From Epiperipatus broadwayi (lineage: Eukaryota; Onychophora; Udeonychophora; Euonychophora; Peripatidae), in contig JAQFVV010000072.1 of assembly GCA_028023455.1 (NCBI GenBank), positions 4,238,501-4,302,500 of the forward strand: a stretch of DNA of 64,000 nt, written 5' to 3'. The stretch's first letter is position 1. Each line of letters begins with the position of its first letter. Of this stretch, positions 24,847-37,600 are shown in pieces. Made by a program: the position numbers and the translations under genes. The notes beneath the pieces were generated by a model that was not told the DNA's origin, searched no databases, and worked only from the letters and a program-made list of their open reading frames with translations.

Positions 24847-26085
24847 AAACATTTTTTCTCTTACTACAGCTATCTGAATAATTTGATTTAATTCATAAAA
24901 TCTCCTAACCTAAAATAGGGCAAAAAGCAAAGGGTCTCCGAATAATAGCCAGTATATAAGTGAATAAAATAAAGTAAAATTATTGGCATTTAATTAATGA
25001 AATTCGCGTACATGTATACTTTTTATCTTAAATAATGATATTTAAATTTTTAAATCGAAGAAAAACTAAGTGGGGAGGGGGTTAGCCTAACAAGCGCTAT
25101 CAGATAAAAAATGGCATATTATAAAGTAAAATGAGATTTCTAATCAACAGACTGAATGAGTATCCTATTCATATTTTTTGTACTGAATGGAACTTTTCAT
25201 ATTCCTTAATAATAGGAGGAGGGAGGGAGAATAAGTGACTAATATTCTATTAACTTATTACAATAATTTTCTAATAAAATTGACAAAATTATTGCTGAGT
25301 TTTGTCTCCGATAAAACACTTCACACAACATTTGCCCTATATCAAACTAATTTTCTTCTCTCACGCACCCCTCCTCCTTTATCTGTTTTTTTTTTTTTTT
25401 GTATATAATTTTTTTAAAAAGAAACATATAGAATGATATTACTAATTTTTAAAAATTTCCTCTGGTTCAGACAATCTGAAACGGCAACTTTCATTCAGCT
25501 GCTCTCTTCAGGTTTCAGGGTCAGTTATTGTGTGTGTGTTTTATTATTCAGCATGCATGTTTTGTTGTTATTCACTATGTGTATGTTCGGTGAGTAACAC
25601 CAATGTCCTGCTGCATGGTCTTGTTACTAGCAGAGGGGCTGCCCAGTCTAACACCAGAGATCATTAGTTTTCATACTTTCGCGATTCTTTTTACATGGGA
25701 TAGCTCCCTGAGGAATTGCAAATCATCTCTCCCCTCTGCCCAAACCACTCACCCTCACTGTGACAGAGCCATTATAAAGAGAACAAAACTGAGTTATGTA
25801 GCATGGAGAGTGGAAATATATTCAATGACAAATACCACAGATTTTCACAGAGAATTAAAAGATTTGCAATGTTTTATCCCACATGTGCTTTAGCTTTTCA
25901 CGGGGTAAAAAGAATATTAACAATAGTGGGAAATAACTGGCTCTCTCTTTCTTTCAATGTATATATAGAGAGAGAAAGAAGAAAAAGTTTTATGAAATGT
26001 TAATAGAAATACTGTACTTCCAATCTGTAAAGTATAACAAAACAATTTGTAAAATATAATAAAATTTGAACATTATATATATATG

Positions 26086-26216
26086 AAATCGAGATTAATA
26101 CTCTAACACTGGTTTATTAAGTAAATGAAATAATCTCGATCCAAAAGCACAAGATAAAACTTGAGAGTATTTCATTTACTTAATAAACCGGCATTAAGAG
26201 TATTAATCTCGATTTA
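26086..26216. repeat. Foldback (MITE-like) palindrome
   Basis: Left arm gaaatcgagattaatactct...ggtttattaagtaaatgaaat pairs with the right arm atttcatttacttaataaac...agagtattaatctcgatt. Arms are about 50 bp and the loop about 30 bp, with few mismatches. No target duplication was identified. Confidence 0.7.
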
Positions 26217-26219
26217 TTA

Positions 26220-27880
26220 TATAATATTAATCGCTGGGAATGTTTGTTTATATATAGCATATATTAAAGTTAATGCAGTCTTGCAGGCTATTGAAGACAA
26301 AATGCACAGCAACTCTCTCATCAAATACTGCGTCAATCTTACATATGTAGAGTCAATATATTCGATATGCCTTGGGAAAAATCCAATAACGAACCACATA
26401 TTAGACAGTGTATTGTCTTACAGAGAACTAGGGGTGATACATGGTACTCTTTCACTGGAATCTGGACCAATCTCACTAATACTTTATAACTTTTCCCAGA
26501 GTTTTTTTCCTATTACTTGTCCTATCACTATTATTTTGTTTGCCCTCCGATACACTGAATATACATTTATATATGATCAAGGCCTGAGAAGGCAGCCAAA
26601 CAACCCCCCCCCTCGGGTTTCATCTTTTATGGGGTGGAGGGGTGGGGGGGGGGGGGGGATGGACCTCTTCAATAAAATAAGGAGGATATTCTTTTTAAAA
26701 TTTTTTCCAACCCATATTATTTATTTGTGAGGAAAGATGTTGTCGACCAACTGATGGTTGGTGGTTTGGAGAAGTATAAACATTAATAAGATTAATAAAA
26801 AAATCGTGATCAAAAAATTGGTCTCCATCGGAATATATAATCAGACTTGGAATAGAGTAAGGATAGGGATGGATCTGTTTTCCTTCCCTCCCCCTTCTAG
26901 AAAATACATCCCTATTTTGTTAATACAGCCTTGTTGTATACATAGAATATATATAAAAATTTCATCCTGTCATATTTTCTCTGCTATCTACTATGTACAA
27001 ATCTTTGTAAAGTCTAACAAAGTTATTGTTGAAAGATAAAATGGTACTTGGAGTTTCCAAGTAAACCGAGATGGCAACCCATATTTTTGATAAATGCAGT
27101 TTTGGGCGCCTATAATCTGTCAAAGATGAGTTAGTTGTTAAATTAAAACAAAATTAACAAATCGATTCTTAATTTTTTAAAAAAGAATAAATTCTGATAA
27201 ATTTCATTAGGAAGCTTTTAGTTCAATTTTTTTTTTTTTACTTAACAGTATAATGTGGGAAGTGATGATGACACGTTTAACATTGTCATACTTTGGGTTA
27301 ATTCTTTTTGTCAGCAATTTTTTTGGTAAATTGTCATAATAATAAAAATTTGGGATCTTCCTGATACAAAATGTGATGTAATGGACTATTTCCAAAGATA
27401 TAGGATTCTGCCTCCCTAAAAATGTGCTAATGGTCATGATATGATTGCATGTCACTGACATGAATAAAGTACAAATATTGTATTTATATTCCCCCCCCCC
27501 CATTTTTCTGTTAATAAGTTAATCCAAAAACAAAGAAAATAAACTGCAAATATTGTAATTAATTTTTCCACAATGATTTCTTTTTTTAAAATAACAATAA
27601 TAAAAAATAAAATGTAATTATTAAATATGACATTTCCTAGAAGTCATTTTTTTGTAAACATTGGGGGGGGGGGGCTATAAATTTATCAAAAATATGGGAT
27701 GCCATCTTGGTTTATTTGAAAATTCACAAGCACAGATAAAATTAATCAAGTTTTTATTTAAACAAAAAAAAAAAACATGTGCTATACAAATTATCTTAGC
27801 ACTAGTTCTGGAGCAGTTAGACAAATTTAATCAGAAAATGTATTTAAATATTTTTTTAAATCAAAACTTATCCTTATGAT
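26220..27880. other. Intronic, homopolymer-rich, no gene accepted
   Basis: It contains G runs of 15 (26644-26658) and 12 (27663-27674) and a C run of 11 (27491-27501). The long open frame from 26161 starts inside the foldback palindrome and ends in translated G-tract glycine; it has no recognisable domain. Confidence 0.4.
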
Positions 27881-27885
27881 AGTAT

Positions 27886-28700
27886 CTGCCTAAGAATTTG
27901 GTTATGTTAAAACAATTCCTGGATATCATTCACCAATTAAACATCCAGCATGAGACCACCCATCTTAACTATAAAATGCTTATTAATCCCATTCATGTTT
28001 GTGGTGCCATACGCCCACAGTCCATCATGCCAAAATTTCGCAAACTTACCAGTCTAAAAGCTTTTACATCGGCACCACCATTTGTGCAAATTCGAGTCCA
28101 ATAAGAAAAATAACATCAATTCTTATATAGAGGATATAAAAACAATTTTGATTCAAACTGTTAAAGATTTCTATTCCAAACTCATCACTTAGCAACCAAT
28201 GATAAACTCTGGACATCACTATCTTACATCCCCAGAGCCACCCATCACATTACTTAAATCTGCTCTTTAACTCATCAAATGGGTCTTCACACCTCTCTCA
28301 CACTTAATTGGCTTATCAACAATACAAAAGCTATTCTGCATCTAAACCAAAAGTCCTAAATAGTATACAAAATTGCATGCACTCACACTAACTGCCATGC
28401 TGCATATTATGGTAATTCATTTGCCAACCTGTCCACCTGAATTGCACAGCATGAATACATATATAACCATGCCAAAACTCAAACTGATGCCAGATCAAAT
28501 TTTTTATAAACACAAATCCAGTTCTGGCTATAACCTTTGAGCCTACATCAGCTAGTGTGGTCTGCTCTGATCGCAATGATGCCAAACGTAAGGTGAAAGA
28601 GACCTGGTATATCGCCAGAGATAAATACATAATTGACAAAAAAGACTCCTGCATCCTCTTTTCGGATAAATGGTCAACTTAAACAAGTATGTCAATTACT
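27886..28700 (+). pseudogene. Penelope-like element, C-terminal part with GIY-YIG endonuclease
   Basis: Penelope-like elements encode a reverse transcriptase fused to a C-terminal GIY-YIG nuclease. From about 28361 (same frame as 28279) the translation reads IVYKIACTHTNCHAAYYG, then NSFANLST, a TGA stop and IAQHEYIYNHAKTQTDARSN. This is the (G)IVY...YYG core with the C-x-N-C spacer. The TGA sits where the conserved catalytic Arg (LSTR) belongs, consistent with a CGA to TGA change. A frameshift follows, and 28488-28682 continues VVCSDRNDAKRKVKETWYIA and RDKYIIDKKDS to a stop, matching the family's RxVKEAxYI...xIN domain end. Upstream (about 27900-28100) LKQFLDIIHQLNIQHETT resembles the post-YxDD region but is less certain. 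5'-truncated and inactive. Confidence 0.75.
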
Positions 28701-29339
28701 TATTCTCATCTCTTTAATAAGTCCCAAGTTTTCTTTCCACTATCAATGCCATGATCATGACTAGTACAATTAATTAGTCGAAAATGCACTAGGCAAATTT
28801 TGCTAACTTTATAAATTTAAAACTTATCTTGCATACGTTTACGTGTATACTCTGTTTGTTAAATGTAATTTTATGAAGATTACATTACATCTAATAATGC
28901 ATAGAAATATATCAGATTTTAATTACTATTTACTTTTAAAAAAAGTTTTGTTTCCAATATATAATAAGACTCATTTCAATGTTATTTGGTTCCATGACCT
29001 ACCATGGATAGCAGAAATCTGTGGATAGGACCAAACCCTATATAATGATTTATGTATATAGTATGGGTATTTTTAATATATACACAGTATGTTGTATGTG
29101 TTTAGGTTGAAAATTATGTAAACACAATAAACATCAACAAAAATAATAAATAAAAAAATACAATACTGTAGAGTATCTATACAATATTCACAAACATGTT
29201 ATATAAATGCAGTGCAGATATTTTTTTACGATATAGTTTGTACAAACTTGTACATTATTTAAAATTATGAATACACATTAAAACATCAGCAAAAACAAAA
29301 CTTATTCTTCTTTATTGTGGATGTGGGTCTGGTAAAAAT

Positions 29340-29965
29340 TGATGATGATGAAATGCAAAAAAAAATACATGCAAGTGATTTTAGATTGATAAATTTTAAA
29401 CACACTTATTTGTAATATAAAAATAACAGCAGCCATTTTCTTTGATATTTTATATCAGTGGCGCCAAAGTGGTCGCAAAAAAAATTAAAAATGGCACGAT
29501 TTATTGTTATTAATTTCTAATCTTTTATTTTAGTATTTTTTTTTAACCTGTACCATTATAAATGTTACATTTTCTACCCAAAAGGAAGACACAGTAACTG
29601 AACAGGAGAAAGCAGTGAACAAGTGATAATACGTAATTTCGACCAGTGTAAGTTTGTCATCAGTCTTAACACAATTTATTATAACATCTCAATCTTAGAA
29701 CTAGATAAACATTAATGAGTCATTTAATCATTAAGATAAATATAAATGCATCTCTTACTATCAAAATCATTTGTTAATAGTGATACTTGAACATAAAATA
29801 AACAAACTATCAAATAGCTTTGTTGCTAGGGAGTTCACACAAAGTTCGAGCATCAAAAGTGTCAAAACTGGAATCGATATAGGGATTTACTCTATAGAAT
29901 CTAACACTTTTCCACTGTATAAACCATGCAGATTCTTAAAAATGCTCAGCTTTAACTAATTTTTC
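29340..29965. other. Intronic, no gene recognised
   Basis: AT-rich; a short gatgatgatg run at 29342-29351. A ctgatga...gtcgaaa arrangement on the minus strand (29620-29672) lacks a stem II and was not accepted as a ribozyme. Confidence 0.4.
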
Positions 29966-29977
29966 TTAAGAACTAGT

Positions 29978-30617
29978 AATATTAATAATCGGCATAAAGC
30001 TAATGCACATGCGCTTTGTAGATTTTAACTATAAATGAATACTCTCACTTTCAAACACAAGATAAAGTCTTTGTGAAAAGATAGAATGAATCCATCTATC
30101 TTTTCAACCCAAATGTTTATGTATGGGCAAATCTTAAGCATTTGGAAGATGTTAAGCAAGCATTTTAAATTACTTTTACTATGCTTGAATGAATGAAGTT
30201 TGCAAAATTTTCTAGAATTTATGATACATCATTCTTATTTGAAATTAAATATATATAAATGAAATATTGACGTACTGTAAATTATAGAAAATTTCACAAG
30301 CGTCATTCATTCAAGCATAGTAAAAGTAATTTAAAGTGATCGCTTAACATCTTCACGCTCTCATTTCCAAATGCTTAAGATTTTTCCATACATAAATGTT
30401 TGGGTCGAAAAGATAGATGGATTCATTCTATCTTTTCACAAAGACTTTATCTTGTGTTTGAAAGTGAGAGTATTCATTTATAGTTAAAATCTACAAAGCG
30501 CATGTGCATTAGCTTAATGCTGATTAATAATATTACAGTTTATAAACATAGTGCTATATAAAATAAATATTTCATTTACATATATTTAATTTCAAATAAG
30601 AATGACATATAGTAAAT
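29978..30617. mobile_element. Family D foldback retroposon with target-site duplication
   Basis: It is bounded by a 12 bp direct duplication, ttaagaactagt (29966-29977 and 30618-30629). Left arm (about 29985-30215) and right arm (about 30290-30535) are inverted copies more than 230 bp long at high identity, e.g. gctaatgcacatgcgctttg, actctcactttcaaacacaa, gataaagtctttgtgaaaag. Within each arm gaaaagatagatgaatcc-type sequence forms a local hairpin. No CUGANGA/GAAA core was found. The TSD length is like that of the HHR elements. Confidence 0.8.
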
Positions 30618-30990
30618 TTAAGAACTAGTGGAAATAATAGCAAGGCGATTTTAAAAATGATTAAGAATCTTCTTATGGCTGAAAATGGCTAAAAAATATT
30701 TTTTTTTTAGCAAAACAATCTTAGTCATAAAACCTGCTTTCCAAAAAAAAAAAAAACTTAGAATAAGTATCACCTTTTTCCCCCAAATCCACCTGTGATA
30801 CATATATTGTGTCATATATATGAAAAAATATGAAAATAGATAGCTTTTATATTTAAATTAATTACTAACGTTTTAATTAATGTTTAAGAACTAACACAAT
30901 AAATCATTCCTTTTTTAAATCTAAAAGCATAAAAGTTTTAAAAATCCAATTATTTACATTTACACACACAACTCACATCACATATATATA

Positions 30991-31085
30991 TATATAATCA
31001 TTAAAATCAGTCATCACTTGGACAATCCCAATATCTGCAACAATCTCCATCTGTTGTCAAGGCAACCTTCTTTTAACAATATATA
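30991..31085 (+). repeat. Family F repeat, copy 2
   Basis: (ta)n then atcattaaaatcagtcatca, cttggacaatcccaatatc, tgttgtcaaggcaacctt and cttttaacaa. It directly precedes an HHR-C copy, as family F also clusters with retroposons elsewhere. Confidence 0.6.
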
Positions 31086-31137
31086 TAATATAATATTTAA
31101 ATACAAGTATAGTATATATATTTTTAAGTATAAGTAA

Positions 31138-31350
31138 TTAGATGGGACTTGAACTCAGATTTTCAAGTTTCCTTTAATCATCCACTCCATTTTATACAAC
31201 CGTTATACATGACCACATATATGCAAAAAAGATAAATGACCTTCAATAGACATATTTCGTGCTAAGCCAGCACTCATCAGTTGGTTTGCATCATCATCTC
31301 CCACACATATATAATCAATGCTTGGTTTATATTAAGATATATATTGTAAG
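31138..31350 (-). mobile_element. HHR-C family retroposon, diverged copy
   Basis: It contains family blocks in order (left to right on +): ttgaactcagattttcaag, catccactccatttta, acatgaccacatatatg, the ribozyme region, atcatctcccacacatat and tatattaagata. Sense strand is minus. Confidence 0.65.
31241..31288 (-). ncRNA. HHR-C hammerhead ribozyme, diverged
   Basis: CUGAUGA, a perfect 5 bp stem II (GUGCU-GGCUU-AGCAC) and GAAA are intact. Stem III reads AUAUGUCU, not palindromic, and stem I keeps only about 3 bp, so it is probably inactive. Confidence 0.65.
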
Positions 31351-32138
31351 ACTACGGAAAATCAAATTTAAACCATCAGGAATCTGATGAATTGCTTGTT
31401 TATTCTCAAGTAAAAAATATATAAATATATAAAATTTAATATCAAAAGGATGAACATGATAGATCACTCTGAGAGATCAGTACAGGTAACTATAAATTCA
31501 CCAGCACTATCCAATAGTAATAATCATAGCAATCAAAAATAAACAGTCAATCTGGTGATTGGATTTGAAATGGGTTTACTATAGACCAGGCTAACTATTG
31601 AGCCCTTGCCAGCTTGGGGCAATTATTTAAAACTTAATTTGGAAGCACAAACTTAAGTGCAAACACATTACTCTAAATACTGATTTTGAAGACATACTGA
31701 TATATGGTGATGTTACACTCCTCCCATGACTCCCTAATGCCTTAATTTAAATATTTAGTTCCTATGGATTGTTCTTGAATGGTGAATGAAATATCCTCCA
31801 CAGAGATCCCCAGATAATGTGAACCTTTTGACAATTGGCTTACTATTTATAGATGCAGTTCCAATATCATAAAATGTCATCAATACAAAATACAAGAAAT
31901 TATTAAGGGTGGATGTGAGTTTTACACTACATTAATAAGATATTACAAAAATTCCCAATGTTTTATGCCTCACGTATGTGTGTGCACTCATTATGATTAA
32001 AAACAAAATATTTTATGAAACTGTAATTATTATTTGGATCTGAAATTTTATTTACCCCCGATTTTAGAAAATCCTGGCTACGCCAGTTGTTAAAAATTAC
32101 ATTAATAATAAAAAAAAATCTTTAAAAAGCAAAACCTT

Positions 32139-32246
32139 GTCAAGCATTGGTGGTCGAGAGCTCAGCGACAGCTGCTTTACAAGCAGTTGTCCCGGGTTAG
32201 GGGGTTCGCTTCCCGGCTGATGCTATGACACATGGGAGAAAAAAGT
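32139..32246 (+). repeat. tRNA-Gly-derived SINE, copy 6
   Basis: gtcaagcattggtggtcgag, agctcagcgacagctgc, anticodon loop tttacaa, gtcccgggttag with a short insertion, ggttcgcttcccgg, ctgatgctatgacacatggg and poly(A). Confidence 0.8.
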
Positions 32247-33603
32247 AAAACCTTCAGAAGCAAAAAAGACTAGGCAAATAAGTTTTCACTATCCTTTCTA
32301 AATCTAAACAAAATTAACTATTTACATTTCTGTAAAAAAACGACAATTTGATTTTTTTAAAAGCACACACACACACCATAAACGCCTTAAATCCTATACT
32401 TCCAAAATCTTGTCTATTTTCAATCTGCATCAACATATTGCCTAAGTTTCAATCCTAATTTATAGTCATTATACATATAAATATATTTCAAAAGTGTTCA
32501 AAGAGTACAAAAAAAAAAAGATATTATACACAACTATGAAGTGAAAACGTAAAAGATTCAATCATTTATATTTCTGCAATTAATTTGATTAATTTTAAGG
32601 AAAAAATACAAACTATTTAATTCTAATAAACATTGGCAAAAATACTATTTTCTTTCCACATCTTGTTTATTCTCAATATAAAGAAAGCAATGGTATATCT
32701 TTATTCGTTATATTTCAACCATATTTTATGGTTCCATATATTGCTTTTGGGTACTTTCTAAAAAGTAACAGCTTTAATAATACCATAAAATAAGGTTGAA
32801 ATGAAATTATATTGTTAACTGAAATGAAAACTGTGTAACCCTCTATTGTTCACTTCCTATAGTGTACATGAATTTACCTGCTGGGGTTAATGAGTGTTAG
32901 TAATTGATCAAGCTGGGTATATTTAATATGAACAACATAACTAATAATTTCGATGATCAGACTGGGTCTTTATTTTCAACATTAACACCAGCCATATTTC
33001 CTAACCATCATTCCTATAAAACTGGTTCACATAGAAGAGAGGGTACATCCCTGGTCACTAGATATTTTTTACTTATAATAAGTCTGCCCTTACTGAAGAC
33101 TAGGATGTCACCTTTGTGATAGACATCCATAGGATGGGTTCAAATCTCTCCTGCTCTTCTTTGATATTAAACTCTGTTTATCCACAACTTGTTTGGTTAA
33201 ACATTACAATAATCATCAATTCAGTTGATTTAACAAACATGACTAATGATTTTATCCAATCAAATAAAAAACTTAACAACTATCTCAGTATTGTGATTAC
33301 ATAGACATTTACTAGATTGTCTGATAACTTTTATTTCATAAACATTTTATAGGTATGCCTTTTGCTTATTTTTATTTCATACAAGTCTACTAAACAAAAG
33401 CATTAAATTAAATTATGTTTCAATAATAATAAACATTGAAATTGGAACCTGACACTATAGAACTCCGATAAAAAATGAAATGTCAGCATTCACTGCTGAA
33501 TTTACAACTACAAACATTTATTAAATATTAACCTTTTTATTTCATGCAAATATTATGCATGGACCAACTTTCATTTTGTTTATTTAACACATATTTTATT
33601 CCC
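32247..33603. other. Intronic, no gene recognised
   Basis: AT-rich with an (ac)n run near 32365. No supported gene. Confidence 0.45.
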
Positions 33604-33604
33604 T

Positions 33605-33682
33605 GTGTCAAAGCAGCGGCCGGGAAGCGAACCTGCGACAACTGCTTGTAAGGCGGCTGTGCTGACCACTCAACCACCAACA
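33605..33682 (-). repeat. tRNA-Gly-derived SINE, copy 7
   Basis: Minus strand: gtgttggtggttgagtggtc, agcacagccgccttacaagc, agttgtcgcaggttcgcttc, ccggccgctgctttgacaca. The 3' poly(A) has decayed. Confidence 0.8.
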
Positions 33683-34369
33683 CAATTATACTATTTTCTT
33701 CACTTTATTTAATATATATTTGACACCATAAATTCAAGAATAAATGCAGACATTTCATTATTTATTGATTAATTTTTCTTAGACTCAATGCTAAGATTAT
33801 ATATCAATTAAGAAAATATATTATAAACTATAGGATAACCCAAAATAATATGTATTGAAATGTTCATGGACTTAATAGAATGTATCAAGATCAAAATATA
33901 TATATATATGATTGTAGATGTTGGAATATTTAAATATGATACAAAAAATTAACAGCTAATAATATATCTAAGCAGATATAAATCAATAAAATATTCTAAT
34001 TCATCCCTATAGTTGTTGTTCTTTTAATCTTTACATATAAATCATTTGCTACTTGAACATAACCATTATATTTATATATAAATATTAAAACAACTTTTGT
34101 GGAAAAGTATAAAAATGTAATAAAAATATTATAAAATTCGCCTTTGAACGTATATACACCTTGTATATATTAAACTTATTTTCATATAATTATCATTAAC
34201 TTGAAATCTATATATATCACCGTTTTATGTCCAACACAATCTTAATAAAAAAGGTACATTTGATGCATCAACAATATATCAATGTTTCCTATACTTTGTT
34301 AAAATTTAAATAATTCAGTTAGATAAATCATATACTGTAATTAAAAATATTATATGACAATCAGCTATC

Positions 34370-34640
34370 GCGATATTTTTCAGGAGCAAACTCTTGTTTA
34401 GTCTACTGCAGTGCTGCCATCTACTGTGAGCTTGAATGATCAAGATATTAATTTCTGACTTATGATTTGATCTGTATCTAGTACGTCTGGATCAATTCTT
34501 TACACACCAAAAAAAAAAGAACAAGCTCTTCTTTATCAAAGCTATAAAGCCAGAAACTAGTCTGGTGATACTAAGCAGCACAACCTTTTAATATCTATTG
34601 ATTATTTAGATAGCGATGCTTAGTGGAATAAACAAAAACT
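34370..34640 (+). repeat. Diverged HHR-A-type repeat with ribozyme trace
   Basis: tctactgcagtgctgccatc and gaaactagtctggtgata (34553-34570) match HHR-A. The GAAACUAGUC half of the ribozyme is intact but the CUGANGA half has decayed to something like UUUAUCA, so it is dead. Confidence 0.5.
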
Positions 34641-37600
34641 GTTATTTACAATTTATGTAATATATGAAAATGAGAGAATTTCATCTGTTTTAAATTATAA
34701 AAGTAAATTTACATACAGAACATTTGAGAAATTTTATAATTTATATATAATCAATATTTTGGAAAAGTAAATAAAAAATATGATGTTTCAATTCTCAAAT
34801 AAAGCTTTGAGACAAAGCTGAGAATAAAGAAATAGGAAAATTAATATATAGATGATTGTGTACGTTATTTTATTTAGCATCTAATAGTTTATCTATTATT
34901 TTTACTGTAGCAACAGACTAAATTACGATTTAAACCAATAAAAAAGGAATGAAACAAATTTGAGGATAAATTTAAAAGCATGAATCTGCTAAATTAAAAC
35001 GATATTTTAATAAATTTGTCTTAGTTTAAGACAATATATTTACAATTAGTATCAGCAAAAGTAAAAATATATTAAAAAATAAAAATGGTTCAAAATACAT
35101 TTAATCTTTTTGTGACCGACCACATTAATGCATAGTGTCCTATGTAGCACTGAAACCTAACCCCAGAGATTTAACTCCAATTTTACATTGGACAACATTG
35201 GTAATTCTACATTTTAGTGTTCATTTTTGTTCCTAGGTGTCAGGGGTAATTAAAAGATAAAAAAAGCTCTACACTAACTTTGAGAATTTTGATGAGCCCC
35301 ATTTATATTATGCATAAAGGAAAAGAGCAAACTTTTTTTTCTTATAGTTATTTTTTTTAATTTTTAAAAACATATTTTCCAAAAAAAAAAAAGGGCAGGC
35401 AGAATAATAACTAAAAAAGAAATCTTCATGTGGTGGCTAAAAATTAAGCAAATAAAGTTATAAAAAATATATGTGTAAGAAGGTATGTTAGAGTTTATTT
35501 TATATTTCAATTTAATTATTATAAATTAAAATAAGTAATTATAAAGCCTTTAATTTCATTTTGTATTATGTGCCAAATTTAAATAAAGCTTCATATTAAT
35601 GTGTAATCGTTGTAAGAAGTTAATATATATATCTTGTTTTATTTTTATGTAAAAATTTAAAATAATGGACAAATCCATATTACTAAAATATGACATATTT
35701 ATCATGTTTTTTCTAGTTAATATTGTTGTTTTTTTAGAGTTGTTTTTTTTTTTAAAAAAATATTTAAACTTATGTCACATAAAATAAAATATTTTCTATG
35801 CTATTCTAAAATCAAAAACAATAGCTTTACTTTTTTTAATTTCACATCAACATGTGTGTGATCAGGTGGGTCAGTAATATGAGATGGCATGGAGAAAGGG
35901 TCATGAAAGTCTGAATTCGAATCCCTTATATATTAATTTCACATAATTTCTTTGTTTTTAAAATACTTTCATGACTTTATTTATATGGAAAATAATTTTA
36001 ATACTAATATGCAATGCATCACATGCTCTATTCAAACTGAAAACTTCCTACATGAAAAATTAACTTTATGGTTTAAGCCTCAATTTTATTATGTTTAATG
36101 GAATGCAAAAAGATTAAGCATGGTGCATGCACCTTTAATGTAAAAATGAAGTGGAAAAAGAAATACAAATAATAACGTTTTATGTTACAAATGAGAAGAG
36201 AAGGAATAGATGAATCTGAGACCAAGTTAGAATTTTCAATGACATTATTAAGAATTAAATACATAAAGCATAGATGGATTGAACTCCATTTCCAAGAAGA
36301 AAAAACAATTCTTGGATGATCTCAGTAGATCAACAAATATCATAGAAACTTAAGACAAGACTAAGATAAAATATTCTGGATTACTACAAAAAAAAAAAGG
36401 AAACTTATAGTATGATATAAAGTATGAAGATTGAATGAAAAAATTTTATTCTGCAGTTGGCAGATTATTAATGCAGTAAGATGCATGACTAATATGCAGA
36501 TAATAATCTCAGTTGAGTGTCGCTATAGAAACTGTCCTATTGCCAAATCTTTATAACTATGGAAGCAAACTAGCCTGATTCAAAACCTTAGGATTTTTCA
36601 AATTTCAAGCTAATAGTTTGAATAATATAAAGGAATAAAAGATGACTTCTATATTCGTAAGTGTATTAACTTTAGCTTTGAATCCTAATCCTCAACAATT
36701 AAGGCAAAATTCAGAAAGCAGTCCGGGAATGGAAATATTGTGACAATATACCATTTGGTATCCAATGAATATTCAAGATTATGGTGTGCAATTCTAGAGT
36801 AGGGTAAAGTGAATTGCTCTTAGAAGGTTTGCTTATAATTTGACTTAATTCTATTGATTACATTAATATACTGTACAAGATCATAGCTTTTGCATCTATT
36901 TTTTTTTTATATTTATATAGATCCTGGTTACTAAAGGGATTTTGAACCATTTATACTATACATACAAGTATGACCAAATTGCTCCCTCCTTTTTAATTTA
37001 ATAAATAAATATTAGGAAAAATACGATTACAGTTCCTGGTCAATCTAACCCGAGTCATATTGTACATGATATAAAAAAATATATAACTTGTGACAGCTTT
37101 TATTTAATTGTTTCAGGGCTAGTGTTGAGTTGACCACGTTAGCAGAACAGACCATCACAAGGTTAATTAATATAGACTGAATTTTTCACTCTTTTTTCTA
37201 ATTTCAGTATTTTTTTGTTATCGGATTTTTATTTATGGAGATTTAATAAATTAATTATGTGTAATAGCATTCATACATGGAGGAATCTAAATAATAAACA
37301 ATGCTGAATACAAAACTAACACATAGATTTAATAAACAAGTGAGTACATACTACAAATACAAAATTTGTTAATACTACCCTATTGAATATTATTAAACAT
37401 TAACATATAGATTCAATGCTACATAAAATAAATATTCAACATTTTTAATTATAAATTTAATTAGGTATTCTTTTCACAATAAAGTTTATTTCATCTGTCT
37501 TATTAGGTCATTAAAAGTTTATATTATTAGTTCTGATAACCATTAAAGTTAAGTATAGAGCTCTCATTTACCTAACCTATTATTTCTTTGATTGGATTTA

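Noticed and set aside
25465-25525. Minus-strand CUGAAGA ... GAAA with a 6 bp stem I (UGAAAC/GUUUCA)
   Set aside because: Stem II does not pair, stem III and the cleavage triplet do not fit, and no repeat family surrounds it. Kept only as a weak curiosity.
26161-26730. Plus-strand open frame of 189 codons
   Set aside because: It starts within the arm of a foldback repeat, has no known domain, and its end is glycine encoded by a 15-base G run. There are no splice signals or other support.
29620-29672. Minus-strand CUGAUGA ... GUCGAAA resembling a hammerhead
   Set aside because: The 16-base interval does not self-pair, and stem I is absent.
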